Positions 8,891 to 18,014 of a stretch of 64,000 nucleotides of DNA are shown here, in pieces. The notes beneath the pieces were generated by a model that was not told where the DNA came from, did not search any database, and saw only the letters and a list, made by a program, of their open reading frames with translations. The stretch spans positions 1,825,001 to 1,889,000 of the forward strand of contig NZ_CP034783.1 in the NCBI RefSeq assembly GCF_006094435.1, read 5' to 3'. Made by a program: the position numbers and the translations under genes. Source of the DNA: Pseudomonas sp. MPC6. GTDB taxonomy: Bacteria > Pseudomonadota > Gammaproteobacteria > Pseudomonadales > Pseudomonadaceae. Numbering within the stretch: position 1 is the first letter of the stretch; every line of letters starts with the position of its first letter.

Positions 8891-9460
8891 ATGAAAACTG
8901 GTAAAGAACTGAAACCCGGTACCGTGATCCGTCTCGAAAACGATCCTTGGCTGGTTCAGAAAGCTGAATTCACCAAGTCCGGTCGTAACAGCGCGATCAT
9001 GAAGACCAAGCTGAAAAACCTGCTGACCGGTTACAAGACCGAGATCGTTTACAGCGCTGACGACAAACTGGACGACGTAATCCTCGACCGCAAAGAAGCG
9101 ACCCTGTCCTTCATCAGCGGCGACACCTACACGTTCATGGACACCACCGACTACACCATGTACGAGCTGAACGCTGAAGACATCGAAGCCGTTCTGCCTT
9201 TCGTTGAAGAAGGCATGACCGATGTTTGCGAAGCGATCTTCTTCGAAGAGCGCCTGGTTTCCGTAGAACTGCCGACCACCATCGTGCGTCAGGTCGACTA
9301 CACCGAAGGCTCCGCTCGCGGCGACACTTCCGGCAAGGTGATGAAGCCTGCCAAACTGAAGAACGGTACCGAACTGTCGGTTGCCGACTTCATCGAAATC
9401 GGCGACATGATCGAGATCGATACCCGCGAAGGCGGTTCCTACAAAGGCCGTGCCAAATAA
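8891..9460 (+). CDS. efp: Translation elongation factor P (arginine type)
   Basis: A 189-residue EF-P with the KOW-like N-terminal domain and two OB domains. The loop KSGRNSA places Arg at position 32, matching the EarP-modified subtype and not the Lys34 type. The C terminus ends [19 protein letters not shown] as in other EF-Ps. It acts at the ribosomal E/P site to rescue polyproline stalls. A terminator follows directly. Confidence 0.98.
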   Translation: MKTGKELKPGTVIRLENDPWLVQKAEFTKSGRNSAIMKTKLKNLLTGYKTEIVYSADDKLDDVILDRKEATLSFISGDTYTFMDTTDYTMYELNAEDIEAVLPFVEEGMTDVCEAIFFEERLVSVELPTTIVRQVDYTEGSARGDTSGKVMKPAKLKNGTELSVADFIEIGDMIEIDTREGGSYKGRAK

Positions 9461-9477
9461 GCACCGCTTCAGGAATG

Positions 9478-9508
9478 AAAAAGCCCGACCATTGAGTCGG
9501 GCTTTTTT
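9478..9508 (+). terminator. Rho-independent terminator of efp
   Basis: AAAGCCCGAC...GTCGGGCTTTTTT hairpin 18 bases after the stop codon. Confidence 0.9.
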
Positions 9509-9565
9509 GTGCGCGTAGATTCAGGTCCAGCGATGAACCCCCTTGTGGAGCGAGACCGGCTTGCA

Positions 9566-10522
9566 TCAGTGGCGGCTGAAGTTATTTTGCAGTGCCAGGT
9601 CCCACGGCGGCACCGGGCTGAAACGAGCCTTCAGGTATTCCAGCAACAAGCGACTGCGGGAGTTGGGTTGCTGCGCCAGGCGCAAGGCGTAAATGCCGGT
9701 CGTTTCCGGTTGGGGCAGGCCGCTTTCGCAGAACAGCGGCAGCAGTTCGCCACGCAACAGGTATTCGCTGGTCAGCCAGGTCGGCAAATGCGCGACACCC
9801 AGCCCGGCCAATGCGCCTTCGAGCAGCGCCTCGGCGTTATTGGCGCTCATGCGGATGCGCCCTGGGCGGTGCAGGTGCAGGTGCCCGTCGCGTGCGAAGC
9901 GCCAGGCAAAGAGCGGAGCCAGGCCATCCCAGTCGAGACCGTCATGTTCCGCCAGCTGCGCCGGATCGGTGGGTACGCCACGGCGCTGCAAATAGTCGGG
10001 GCTGGCGCAGGCGATCCGTACCATGCTCGCCAGCGGCGTGGCCACCAGCCGGGTATCGGCCATTTGCCCGGCGCGCAGCACCAGATCGACTTTGCCCAGG
10101 TTCAGGCCCTGCATGTCGACAAAACTTTCGATCAGATGAAGTTGCACATCGAGGCCGGGGTACAGCCGCAGAAAATCGGCAATCACCGGCGCCAAGTGCA
10201 GCCGGCCGAACGCTGCCGGCGCATCAATCCGGATCAGGCCTTCCGGCGCACTGCTCAGGGACACCGCTTCCGCCCGGGCCAACTGCAATTCCGCGACAAT
10301 CCGCCGGGCGCGCTCGGCAAAGGCCAGTCCTGCCGGCGTTGCGCGCACCGCGTGGGTGCTGCGGATGAACAATTGGCTGCCGACCGCCTTTTCCAGGCTG
10401 TCGATCCGCCGCGCTACGGCTGAAGGGGTCAGCGGATGACGGCGGGACGCGGCGGAAAAACTGCCGGTTTCCAGAACGTCGAGAAACAGGCCCAACTGCC
10501 CGGTCAATTGATTGGGATTCAT
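9566..10522 (-). CDS. LysR-family transcriptional regulator
   Basis: A 318-residue regulator starting MNPNQLTGQLGLFLDVLETGSFSAASR, with helix-turn-helix PLTPSAVARRIDSLEKAVG and a periplasmic-binding-protein-like effector domain from about residue 90. It is of the CrgA/DmlR type (APAAFGRLHLAPVIADFL). It is divergent from the TauE/SafE exporter with a 110 bp spacer, the usual sign that it controls that gene; the effector is unknown. The start at 10522 gives the normal family N terminus; an in-frame ATG 12 codons earlier adds only a basic tail. Confidence 0.88.
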   Translation of the reverse strand: MNPNQLTGQLGLFLDVLETGSFSAASRRHPLTPSAVARRIDSLEKAVGSQLFIRSTHAVRATPAGLAFAERARRIVAELQLARAEAVSLSSAPEGLIRIDAPAAFGRLHLAPVIADFLRLYPGLDVQLHLIESFVDMQGLNLGKVDLVLRAGQMADTRLVATPLASMVRIACASPDYLQRRGVPTDPAQLAEHDGLDWDGLAPLFAWRFARDGHLHLHRPGRIRMSANNAEALLEGALAGLGVAHLPTWLTSEYLLRGELLPLFCESGLPQPETTGIYALRLAQQPNSRSRLLLEYLKARFSPVPPWDLALQNNFSRH

Positions 10523-10632
10523 GCGTGGTCTGCGCTTGTGCGAATTTGGCATAGCCATTGTGCGTTGCTGTGCGTTTCCCTGCCAGAGGCGACTGCGTAG
10601 GATGAGCGTACTGACGTGAGGGGAATGGGCAA

Positions 10633-11382
10633 GTGATCGAGTTTTTGATGTACCTGGTGTTTGGCGCTGCCTTGGGGACCCTCGGTGGATTGTTCGGCAT
10701 CGGCGGCGGTTTGATCGCGATTCCGCTGCTGGGCGTGCTGTTCGGCCTCGATCAGCAGATCGCCCAAGGCACCGCGCTGGTGATGGTCGTGCCGAATGTC
10801 ATGCTGGCGCTGTGGCGTTATCACCAGCGCAATCGTATCGAGATGCGCCATGCCTTGCCGCTGGCCTCGATGGGCTTCTGTTTTGCCTGGATCGGTTCGA
10901 TCTGGGCCGTGGGCATTGATGCGCAAACCATGCGTCTCGCTTTTGTCGCCTTTCTGGTCGCCCTGACGGTTTACAACCTGGTGCGAATGTTCACGACCCA
11001 CTCGCCGCCTTCTGCGCAGATGAACCATTCGCCACGGTGGCTGGGTGTCCTCGGTGCCGCGTCGGGCAGCATGGGCGGGTTGTTTGGCGTGGGCGCGGCG
11101 GTGGTGGCGACGCCGGTGCTGACCAGCGTCTTCGGCACCAGCCAGGTGGTGGCGCAGGGGCTGTCACTGGCGCTGGCATTGCCCAGTACCAGCGTCACCC
11201 TGGTGACTTATGCGGTGCACCACGAAGTGGACTGGACGATCGGCGTGCCCTTGGCGATCGGCGGACTGATGAGCATCAGTTGGGGGGTTAAGGTCGCCCA
11301 CGCGTTGCCGGAGCGGCTGTTGCGCGGGCTGTTCTGCGGGTTCCTGGTGCTGTGCGCGGTGATGCTCGCCTTTAAAGTTTGA
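10633..11382 (+). CDS. TauE/SafE-family sulfite or organic anion exporter
   Basis: A 249-residue integral membrane protein with about eight hydrophobic helices and the duplicated family motif: GTLGGLFGIGGGLIAIPLL near the N terminus and SMGGLFGVGAAVVATPVL in the second half. Family members move sulfite, sulfoacetate or related anions, often out of the cell. It starts at GTG 10633 and overlaps the 3' end of the convergent LysR gene by 11 bases. The divergent LysR regulator next to it is the likely controller. Confidence 0.88.
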   Translation: MIEFLMYLVFGAALGTLGGLFGIGGGLIAIPLLGVLFGLDQQIAQGTALVMVVPNVMLALWRYHQRNRIEMRHALPLASMGFCFAWIGSIWAVGIDAQTMRLAFVAFLVALTVYNLVRMFTTHSPPSAQMNHSPRWLGVLGAASGSMGGLFGVGAAVVATPVLTSVFGTSQVVAQGLSLALALPSTSVTLVTYAVHHEVDWTIGVPLAIGGLMSISWGVKVAHALPERLLRGLFCGFLVLCAVMLAFKV

Positions 11383-12226
11383 AGCCTTCGACAATGTGCT
11401 CGGCCAGGCACTCGGTGATCGGCGACGGGTTGTGCAGGTTGCGCACCAGCATGATGCTCGCCTCCGGCAGGACCGGAAGGTCCTCGGTCTCCCCCAGGAT
11501 GCGCATGTCGGGGGTGATCAGGCTTTCCAGTTGCGCGGTGATGGCCAGGCCGGCGCTGACCACTGCCATGATCGCCGACAGGCTGGAGCTGTTGTAGGCG
11601 ACGCGGTAGTCGCGGCCCATGGCGTCCAGCGCATTGCAGGCCCACAGCCTGCAGAAACAGTCGCTGTTGAACATCGCCAGGGGCAACGGCGTCTGCTCGT
11701 GAACGCTGTAGCACTGCGCTTCGGCCCAGACGAAACGCTCCTTGCGCAACAACTGGCCGATCTCGTTGCCCGGTTCCCGGGTGACGATGGACAGGTCCAG
11801 GTCCTGGCGCAGCAGCAGTTGTTTTGATGGTTCGCAGTGCACTTCGATCTGGATCAGCGGATAGGACTGGGCAAATCGCCGCAGGATCCCCGGTAGAAAC
11901 CGCATGACGTAATCGTCCGGCGTGCCGATGCGCACCATGCCGACCATGTGCGGCTCGCGCAAGGTATTGAACACCTCGCTGTGCAGCTTGAGGATGCGCC
12001 GGGCATAACCCAGCAGCACCTGGCCTTCAGCGGTCAGCCGCACCTGCCGTCCATCGCGCTGGAATAATTGGCGCTGCAACACGTCCTCTTCCAGTCGCTT
12101 CATCTGCATGCTCACGGCGGACTGGGTGCGGTTGACCTGTTCGCCGGCGCGGGTAAAGCCGCCCTGGTCGGCGATGGCGACAAAGGTGCGCAGCACTTCG
12201 GTATCGATACTCGGGTAGGCGGACAT
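11372..12226 (-). CDS. LysR-family transcriptional regulator
   Basis: A 284-residue LysR protein: TEVLRTFVAIADQGGFTRAGEQVNRTQSAVSMQMKRLEED is the winged helix-turn-helix. The effector domain begins near VRIGTPDDYVMRFLP, a pattern common in regulators of amino-acid or aromatic transport and catabolism. It is divergent from two DUF1127 genes with a 95 bp spacer, so these may be targets. Its 3' end overlaps the exporter gene. Confidence 0.88.
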   Translation of the reverse strand: MSAYPSIDTEVLRTFVAIADQGGFTRAGEQVNRTQSAVSMQMKRLEEDVLQRQLFQRDGRQVRLTAEGQVLLGYARRILKLHSEVFNTLREPHMVGMVRIGTPDDYVMRFLPGILRRFAQSYPLIQIEVHCEPSKQLLLRQDLDLSIVTREPGNEIGQLLRKERFVWAEAQCYSVHEQTPLPLAMFNSDCFCRLWACNALDAMGRDYRVAYNSSSLSAIMAVVSAGLAITAQLESLITPDMRILGETEDLPVLPEASIMLVRNLHNPSPITECLAEHIVEGFKL

Positions 12227-12321
12227 TCATCAATCTCCGAGATGTGTTGCATCAGAAACATTCGTTGGATTGATCTTAGCCCTGGCGCGACACTTGAGCC
12301 ATCCAAACGGAGGGCAACACG

Positions 12322-12543
12322 ATGAAAGGTCAAAAAGGTTTTATCACCGTTGAAAAACACTCCATCCACCTGGTGACCGACCTGCTGCACAAGATCAATC
12401 GCTGGTACGAACTGCACCGCGAGCGTGAAATGTTGGCGGGCATGAGCGATGAAGCGCTGAAGGATATCGGCCTGACCCGTGCAGATGTCGCGCAGGAAGC
12501 TGAACGGCACTTCTGGCAAGACCCCATGAGCAATGGAAAATAA
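12322..12543 (+). CDS. DUF1127 protein
   Basis: A 73-residue protein with the DUF1127 core (RWYELHREREMLAGMSDEALKDIGLTRADV). Small Arg-rich DUF1127 proteins of alpha- and gammaproteobacteria are linked to phosphate/carbon metabolism and RNA turnover, but the molecular role is open. CGGAGG precedes the ATG. A second member follows 160 bases later. Confidence 0.85.
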   Translation: MKGQKGFITVEKHSIHLVTDLLHKINRWYELHREREMLAGMSDEALKDIGLTRADVAQEAERHFWQDPMSNGK

Positions 12544-12704
12544 GCTGAACGCTCTGCGGGAAATTCCCGGTCACAACCCCATGATTGCGGCGCAAGCGCA
12601 TGAAATGGGGTTCGTGGCGACCTGAAACAGACGGTCATAGACATTCGCTGGAGCCTGCCCGACACCTGGCCAAGACTGCCGCCTCGACGCTGAGGAGCAT
12701 CATC

Positions 12705-12944
12705 ATGGAACGATCGTTTATTGCACGGAGCAACAGGTTACAGGCATTCAGCCACGGCTTGGCCAAGGTCGGCCTGCCGCTATCCAGGGCCACGGCGCAA
12801 CTGATGCGCTGGCGACAACTGAGCAGGGATCGCGCCGTACTGGCGCGCTTGAGTGATGACTGTCTGCGCGATATCGGCTTGAGTCGGGCGGACGTCATGC
12901 TGGAGTCGTCCCGGCCGTTCTGGGACGATCCGCACAAGCGATGA
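12705..12944 (+). CDS. DUF1127 protein, second copy
   Basis: A 79-residue protein with the same C-terminal core as its neighbour (LMRWRQLSRDRAVLARLSDDCLRDIGLSRADV) and the same tail type, ..FWDDPHKR against ..FWQDPMSNGK. The N-terminal part is different and basic. TGAGGAG lies 9 bases before the ATG, which supports this start. The pair is likely an old duplication. Confidence 0.85.
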   Translation: MERSFIARSNRLQAFSHGLAKVGLPLSRATAQLMRWRQLSRDRAVLARLSDDCLRDIGLSRADVMLESSRPFWDDPHKR

Positions 12945-13011
12945 AGCGGTGTCGCTGGCGTTTTATGCGCAGGTCGCTAAGGTGGGAAGAGACCTCGCCA
13001 TGAGCCGTTGA

Positions 13012-14241
13012 ATGTCCACTTCCTCGAGTTTTTCCTTGAAACAGGCCAGACGTCTGGCGCTGACCGCCCAAGGCTTCACCGGGCGTCAGCCGCCAGCGCC
13101 GGTCAAATCGGCCCGGATCAATCGATTGATCGAGCGCCTGGGGTCGGTGCAGATCGACTCGGTCAATGCGTTGGTGCGTTCGCACTACCTGCCCCTGTTC
13201 TCCCGTCTCGGCCATTACGCTCATGATTTGCTCGACCAGGCCGCCTGGGGTCGGGGCCGGCAACGCACGTTGTTCGAGTACTGGGGGCATGAAGCCTCCC
13301 TGCTGCCGTTGTCGATGTACCCGCTGATGCGCTGGCGCATGCTGCGCGCGAGCCGTGGCGAGGACATCTATCAGCAACTGGCGCGTTTCGGTCGTGAGCA
13401 GCAGGACACGGTACGCCGGGTGCTGGACTCGGTTCAGGCACTTGGCGCGCTGGGGGCAGGGAGCCTGTCGACCCGTCAGGAGCGGGCAGGACCCTGGTGG
13501 GACTGGAGCGCGGAAAAGCATGCACTGGAATGGTTGTTCGCCGCCGGTGAAGTGACCGTGGCCGGGCGGCGCGGGTTCGAGCGGCTGTACGATTTACCGG
13601 AGCGGGTGATTCCTTCGGCGATTCTCCAGCAGCCTCTGCTGTCGGAAGCCGAGGCGCAGCGGGGGTTGTTGCTGCACGCCGCCACCGCTTTGGGGGTCGG
13701 TACGGAAAAAGACCTGCGCGACTATTTTCGCCTGGGGCCGGCAGACAGTCGACCGCGGCTGGCGGAGTTGGTCGAGTCCGGTGCCTTGCTGACCTGTGAG
13801 GTTCAGGGTTGGCGACAGCCGGCGTACTGCCTGCCCGAGCCGAAGGTGCAGCGCAAGGTCGAGACCAGCGCGCTGCTGTCACCCTTCGACTCGCTGATCT
13901 GGGAGCGTAGCCGCACCGAGCGGTTGTTCGATTTTCGCTACCGACTGGAGATTTACACCCCTCAGAGCAAGCGGGTCTATGGCTATTACGTGTTGCCGTT
14001 CTTGCACAATGAGCGGATTGCCGCGCGGGTGGACCTGCGCGCCGAGCGAGCGCTGGGCAGGCTGGCGGTGCACGCCGTGCATGAGGAAGAGCCGGGGCTG
14101 GACGAGGAGGGGATGCTGGCGTTGGCGGTCAATCTGCGGCGGATGGCGCAGTGGCTGGGGTTGGAGCGGGTTCAATTGAATTGTCCGCGGGCGAGTGCGG
14201 CGCGGTTGCGAGTGGCATTGGCCAGCATTGGCAGTGATTAA
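13012..14241 (+). CDS. YcaQ-type winged-helix DNA glycosylase
   Basis: A 409-residue protein of the HTH_42 (YcaQ/AlkZ) superfamily. The block LGSVQIDSVNALVRSHYLPLFSRLG includes the QxD catalytic motif (Q-I-D) of crosslink-repair glycosylases. Later FEYWGHEASLLP and SPFDSLIWERSRTERLFDF..YRLEIY and RVDLRAER are family blocks. E. coli YcaQ unhooks nitrogen-mustard interstrand crosslinks. It stands alone between the DUF1127 pair and a REP doublet. Confidence 0.88.
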   Translation: MSTSSSFSLKQARRLALTAQGFTGRQPPAPVKSARINRLIERLGSVQIDSVNALVRSHYLPLFSRLGHYAHDLLDQAAWGRGRQRTLFEYWGHEASLLPLSMYPLMRWRMLRASRGEDIYQQLARFGREQQDTVRRVLDSVQALGALGAGSLSTRQERAGPWWDWSAEKHALEWLFAAGEVTVAGRRGFERLYDLPERVIPSAILQQPLLSEAEAQRGLLLHAATALGVGTEKDLRDYFRLGPADSRPRLAELVESGALLTCEVQGWRQPAYCLPEPKVQRKVETSALLSPFDSLIWERSRTERLFDFRYRLEIYTPQSKRVYGYYVLPFLHNERIAARVDLRAERALGRLAVHAVHEEEPGLDEEGMLALAVNLRRMAQWLGLERVQLNCPRASAARLRVALASIGSD

Positions 14242-14262
14242 GCTGGCGCCGAACTCAACCCC

Positions 14263-14358
14263 CCTGTAGGAGCTGGCTTGCCAGCGAAGGCGATCTAACA
14301 GACAACAATGATGTTGAATGTGAAGACCTCTTCGCTGGCAAGCCAGCTCCTATAGGGT
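14263..14358. repeat. REP doublet (REPIN), GCTGGC type
   Basis: Two inverted REP cores (CTGTAGGAGCTGGCTTGCCAGCGAA and its reverse complement) about 50 bases apart, in the convergent gap between the YcaQ gene and class II DAHP synthase. Confidence 0.9.
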
Positions 14359-14413
14359 TTTGCATCCAGCTTGCCCGCGATGGCGCCCTGTCAGGTGCGA
14401 ATGACTTGCTGAC

Positions 14414-15760
14414 TCAGCGCCGAACTTGCTTCAGGGTTTCAGCAATAAGGAACGCCAACTCCAGCGATTGATCGGCATTCATCCGCGGGTCGCAATGGGT
14501 GTGATACCGATCCGACAACCCATCTTCGGTAATCGGCCGAGCCCCACCGATGCACTCGGTCACATTCTGCCCGGTCATCTCGATGTGGATACCGCCGGCA
14601 TAACTGCCTTGCGCTTCGTGAACCTGGAAGAACTGCTTCACTTCGCCGAGGATCTGCGCGAAATCTCGGGTCTTGTAGCCGCTGCTGGCCTTGATGGTAT
14701 TGCCGTGCATCGGGTCGCAACTCCAGAGCACCTGCTTGCCTTCACGCTGCACCGCGCCGATCAACTGCGGCAAGTGATCGCCGACCTTGTTCGCGCCCAT
14801 CCGCGCGATCAGGTTCAGGCGCCCCGGATCGTTGTCCGGGTTGAGCACGTCGATCAGGCGGATCAGGTCGTCGGGGTTCATGCTGGGGCCGACCTTGACC
14901 CCAATCGGATTGTTCACTCCGCGCAGGAATTCGACATGGGCGCCATCGAGCTGACGGGTGCGATCGCCGATCCACAGCATGTGCGCCGAGCAATCGTAGT
15001 AATCGTTGGTCAGGCTGTCGCGACGGACGAAGGCTTCTTCGTAGTTCAGCAGCAGCGCTTCGTGGGCCGTGAAGAAACTGGTTTCGCGCAATTGCGGCGA
15101 ACTGTCCATGCCACAGGCACGCATGAATGCCAGGGTTTCATCGATGCGATCGGCCAGGTGACTGTACTTTTCAGCCAGTGCCGAGTTGGCGATGAAGTCC
15201 AGGTTCCACTTGTGCACCTGATGCAGGTCGGCAAAACCGCCCTGGGCAAAGGCGCGCAACAGGTTCAGGGTCGCGGTGGACTGGTGATAGGACTGCAGCA
15301 GGCGCTCCGGGTCCGGCACGCGGCTTTTTTCGTCGAAACCGATGCCGTTGACGATGTCGCCCCGATAGGCCGGCAGGGTCACGCCATCGATGGTTTCGTC
15401 ATTGGCCGACCGCGGTTTGGCGAACTGCCCGGCCATGCGCCCGACCTTGACCACCGGGCAACCGGCAGCAAAGGTCATGACGATCGCCATTTGCAGCAGC
15501 ACTTTAAAGGTGTCGCGGATTTTCGCGGCGGAGAACTCGGCGAAGCTTTCGGCGCAGTCGCCACCTTGCAACAGAAACGCGCGACCCTGGGTCACTTCGG
15601 CAAACTGACGGCGCAACTCCCGGGCTTCACCGGCAAAGACCAGCGGCGGATAGCTGGCCAGGGTCTGCTCGACGTGCTGCAAATGTGCGGCGTCGGGGTA
15701 ACGGGGTTGTTGCTGGATCGGCAGGGCGCGCCAGCTGTCAGGACTCCAGGGTTGGCTCAT
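14414..15760 (-). CDS. 3-deoxy-7-phosphoheptulonate synthase, class II
   Basis: A 448-residue class II (plant-type) DAHP synthase, unrelated in sequence to the class I enzyme at 1.9 kb. It catalyses the same PEP plus erythrose 4-phosphate condensation. Diagnostic blocks are [76 protein letters not shown] and [12 protein letters not shown]. Class II enzymes in pseudomonads include forms tied to secondary metabolism, but the surroundings here are housekeeping genes. Confidence 0.95.
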   Translation of the reverse strand: MSQPWSPDSWRALPIQQQPRYPDAAHLQHVEQTLASYPPLVFAGEARELRRQFAEVTQGRAFLLQGGDCAESFAEFSAAKIRDTFKVLLQMAIVMTFAAGCPVVKVGRMAGQFAKPRSANDETIDGVTLPAYRGDIVNGIGFDEKSRVPDPERLLQSYHQSTATLNLLRAFAQGGFADLHQVHKWNLDFIANSALAEKYSHLADRIDETLAFMRACGMDSSPQLRETSFFTAHEALLLNYEEAFVRRDSLTNDYYDCSAHMLWIGDRTRQLDGAHVEFLRGVNNPIGVKVGPSMNPDDLIRLIDVLNPDNDPGRLNLIARMGANKVGDHLPQLIGAVQREGKQVLWSCDPMHGNTIKASSGYKTRDFAQILGEVKQFFQVHEAQGSYAGGIHIEMTGQNVTECIGGARPITEDGLSDRYHTHCDPRMNADQSLELAFLIAETLKQVRR

Positions 15761-15908
15761 CGCGGTCTCTAGTGTTTTACGCTCGGACTGTCATGTTATC
15801 AGCAATTAGTGCGTGACCTGTTCCCGTCGCTTCGCGGACAATCGCGCCTTTGCCGCGCCACGCCGCGGTTTCAATGTGTTGCCTGCCGGGCGACGACCAG
15901 GAGACAAG

Positions 15909-16664
15909 ATGACTGAGGAGCGCGTCGAGCATCTGCTCGCCGAGGTACAGGATGAGTTCGGCGTGATTCGCGTGCTGGAAGTGGCCGATTACCGTTTTCT
16001 CGAGTTCGGTGATGCCATCGAGCAAAGCTGCGTGTTCACCGCGGACCCCAGCTGGCTCGAATACGATTACACCCGCGCGATGCTGATCGGCGCGCTGTGC
16101 CACGAACAGCCGGAAAACGCGCTGTTCCTCGGGCTGGGGGCCGGTACCTTGACCCAGGCTTGCCTCAAGTTCCTGCCGCTGGAAGACGTCGAAGCCATCG
16201 AACTGCGCCCCGACGTGCCGCGCCTGGCCATCGAATACCTTGGGCTGGATGACGATCCGCGCCTGTATATCCGTGTCGGCGATGCGCTGGAGCTGCTGGA
16301 TACGGCGGAACCGGCGGACCTGATTTTCGTCGACCTCTACACCGATGTCGGCCCGGGTGTCGGGCATCTGGCGTGGAGCTTCCTGGAGAACTGTCAGAAA
16401 CGCCTGAACCCGGGGGGCTGGCTGGTGATCAACCAGTGGGCGACCGATGACGGCAAGCCGTTGGGCGCAGCGTTGTTGCGCGGGCTTTATCACCGGCATT
16501 ACTGGGAGCTGCCGGTGAAGGAGGGCAATGTGATTCTGCTGGTGCCTGCGGAGCTGGATCAGGAACTGGACATGGACGGCTTGATCGCCCGGGCCGAAGG
16601 GCTGGCGCCGCGGTTGGGGTATTCGTTGCAGTCGCTGATCAAGGCCATCCGCCCGGCAACCTAA
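15909..16664 (+). CDS. Spermidine-synthase-like methyltransferase-fold protein
   Basis: A 251-residue protein with a Rossmann core: LFLGLGAGTLTQACLKFLP is the nucleotide/SAM loop, VEAIELRPDVPRLA the second strand with the acidic residue, and DLIFVDLYTDVGPG the strand-4 motif. It matches the spermine/spermidine synthase superfamily but is shorter at the N terminus than SpeE, so polyamine synthesis is not certain. AGGAG precedes ATG 15909, which sets the start. Confidence 0.8.
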   Translation: MTEERVEHLLAEVQDEFGVIRVLEVADYRFLEFGDAIEQSCVFTADPSWLEYDYTRAMLIGALCHEQPENALFLGLGAGTLTQACLKFLPLEDVEAIELRPDVPRLAIEYLGLDDDPRLYIRVGDALELLDTAEPADLIFVDLYTDVGPGVGHLAWSFLENCQKRLNPGGWLVINQWATDDGKPLGAALLRGLYHRHYWELPVKEGNVILLVPAELDQELDMDGLIARAEGLAPRLGYSLQSLIKAIRPAT

Positions 16665-16682
16665 TGGGGGGGCTGTCAGGGC

Positions 16683-16778
16683 CTCTTCGCGGGCAAGCCT
16701 CGCTCCTGCAAATTGACGTCGTTCGCCGGAAATGTGAACGACACCAAACCTGCAGGAGCGAGGCTTGCCCGCGAAAGC
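16683..16778. repeat. REP doublet, GCGAGG/GCGGGC type
   Basis: Inverted pair TCGCGGGCAAGCCTCGCTCCTGCA and TGCAGGAGCGAGGCTTGCCCGCGA, in tail-to-tail orientation opposite to most others in the window, between convergent genes. Confidence 0.88.
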
Positions 16779-16800
16779 AATATCCGCATCGCCACAAACC

Positions 16801-17592
16801 TCAAAGCCCTTTGAACACCCCAGGCCGCTTCTCGACCATCGACCGCACACCTTCCTTGGCATCCTCACTGGCCAGCAACTTCTTCACCAGCGCCGGCAAC
16901 GCCTGGGCCGCCGCCGTTTCCCCTTCATAACGCGCCTGCCGGGCCGACATCAAGGTCGCCTGCACCCCAAGCGGCGCCTGCCGGGCGATCCGCTCCGCCA
17001 GCTCGAGCGCTCGCGGCAGCAAATCCTCACTGGCCATGACTTCCTGCACCAACCCCAGGTGCAAGGCGTCATGGGCGTCGAATTCATCGCCGGTCAGCAG
17101 CCAGCGCATGGCATTGCCCCAGCCCGCGACTTGATGCAGGCGCAACGTCGCGCCGCCGAACGGGAATATGCCGCGCTGCACTTCCTTCTGGGCGAAGCGA
17201 GTGTTGCTCGCGCACAGGTTGATATCAGCGGCCAGCATCAGCTCGATACCGATGGTCAGGCAATAGCCTTGCGCGGCGACGATCACCGGTTTGCTCACCC
17301 TGGGCCCGGCAAACACCCCCCACGGATCACAGCCGCCTGGCGGTGCCTGCCAGCCTTCGGCCAGGGCCGCGCTGGCGTTGATCAGATCGAGCCCGGCGGT
17401 GAAATGCTCGCCATGGCCAAACACCACCGCCACCCGCGCCTCGCTGTCGGCCTCGAATTCGCCATAGGCCAGGCTCAACTCATTGAGCAGGTCGAGATCG
17501 AAGGCATTGCGCTTGGCCACCCGATCCAGACCGAGCAACAGGACATGACCGCGACGTTCACGGGTTACACGACTGCGGCCGGGCTGATTCAT
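16801..17592 (-). CDS. Enoyl-CoA hydratase/isomerase family protein (crotonase)
   Basis: A 263-residue crotonase-fold protein: HVLLLGLDRVAKRNAFDLDLLNEL at the N terminus, oxyanion-hole region VVFGHGEHFTAGLDL, and SKPVIVAAQGYCLTIGIELMLAADI. The second catalytic Glu of true hydratases is not obvious; the segment reads FPFGGATLRLHQVAGWGNA. It may be a hydratase or an isomerase in acyl-CoA metabolism. It lies convergent to the SpeE-like gene and divergent from deaD. Confidence 0.88.
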   Translation of the reverse strand: MNQPGRSRVTRERRGHVLLLGLDRVAKRNAFDLDLLNELSLAYGEFEADSEARVAVVFGHGEHFTAGLDLINASAALAEGWQAPPGGCDPWGVFAGPRVSKPVIVAAQGYCLTIGIELMLAADINLCASNTRFAQKEVQRGIFPFGGATLRLHQVAGWGNAMRWLLTGDEFDAHDALHLGLVQEVMASEDLLPRALELAERIARQAPLGVQATLMSARQARYEGETAAAQALPALVKKLLASEDAKEGVRSMVEKRPGVFKGL

Positions 17593-17699
17593 GGGGCATT
17601 TCCTCGGGCGGGAAGGGATTGTCGGACTGGCGGCCTGGGCTGCCTCGATGAACCGTTTTAGCGCGATCGCCAGCAGGGCCGGGGCCTTTGAAAAATAGA

Positions 17700-18014
17700 C
17701 CGTTGCACGATTATCCGCAAAGCCTGTGACATAACGGTGTATACGTCAGTTTTCCGACAAATAATGCTCCCTTTTTGGCCGATTTCCGGTATAGTGCGCG
17801 CCGGCCTTTAACCGGGCCGCGTTTAGGTAGCGCAATTCCCCGAAGCCAGCTTCGGCTGCACGTTCGCACAGCGAACTCTTCCTTGACGAATCTTTTTCAT
17901 TCATTCGTTTTCGCAAATCCCCGCCGACAAAGCAGCCAGGGCGACTCTTGAGTCTTACACGGCATGCGCAGCTTTGGAGCATGGGTCTTTGCGGATGCAC
18001 TTAGAGGCAGACCC
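17700..18014 (+). promoter_or_regulatory. Upstream region and long leader of deaD
   Basis: About 320 bases before the helicase start contain no gene. A TATAGT -10-like box occurs near 17790 and the roughly 215 bases after it would be untranslated, with small inverted repeats such as GAAGCCAGCTTC. Long leaders are known before cold-shock helicase genes and allow temperature or self-control. The promoter position is an inference from the motif only. Confidence 0.4.

Noticed and set aside
14426..15772. A 448-codon plus-strand frame
   Set aside because: It is antisense to class II DAHP synthase, which has all family motifs.
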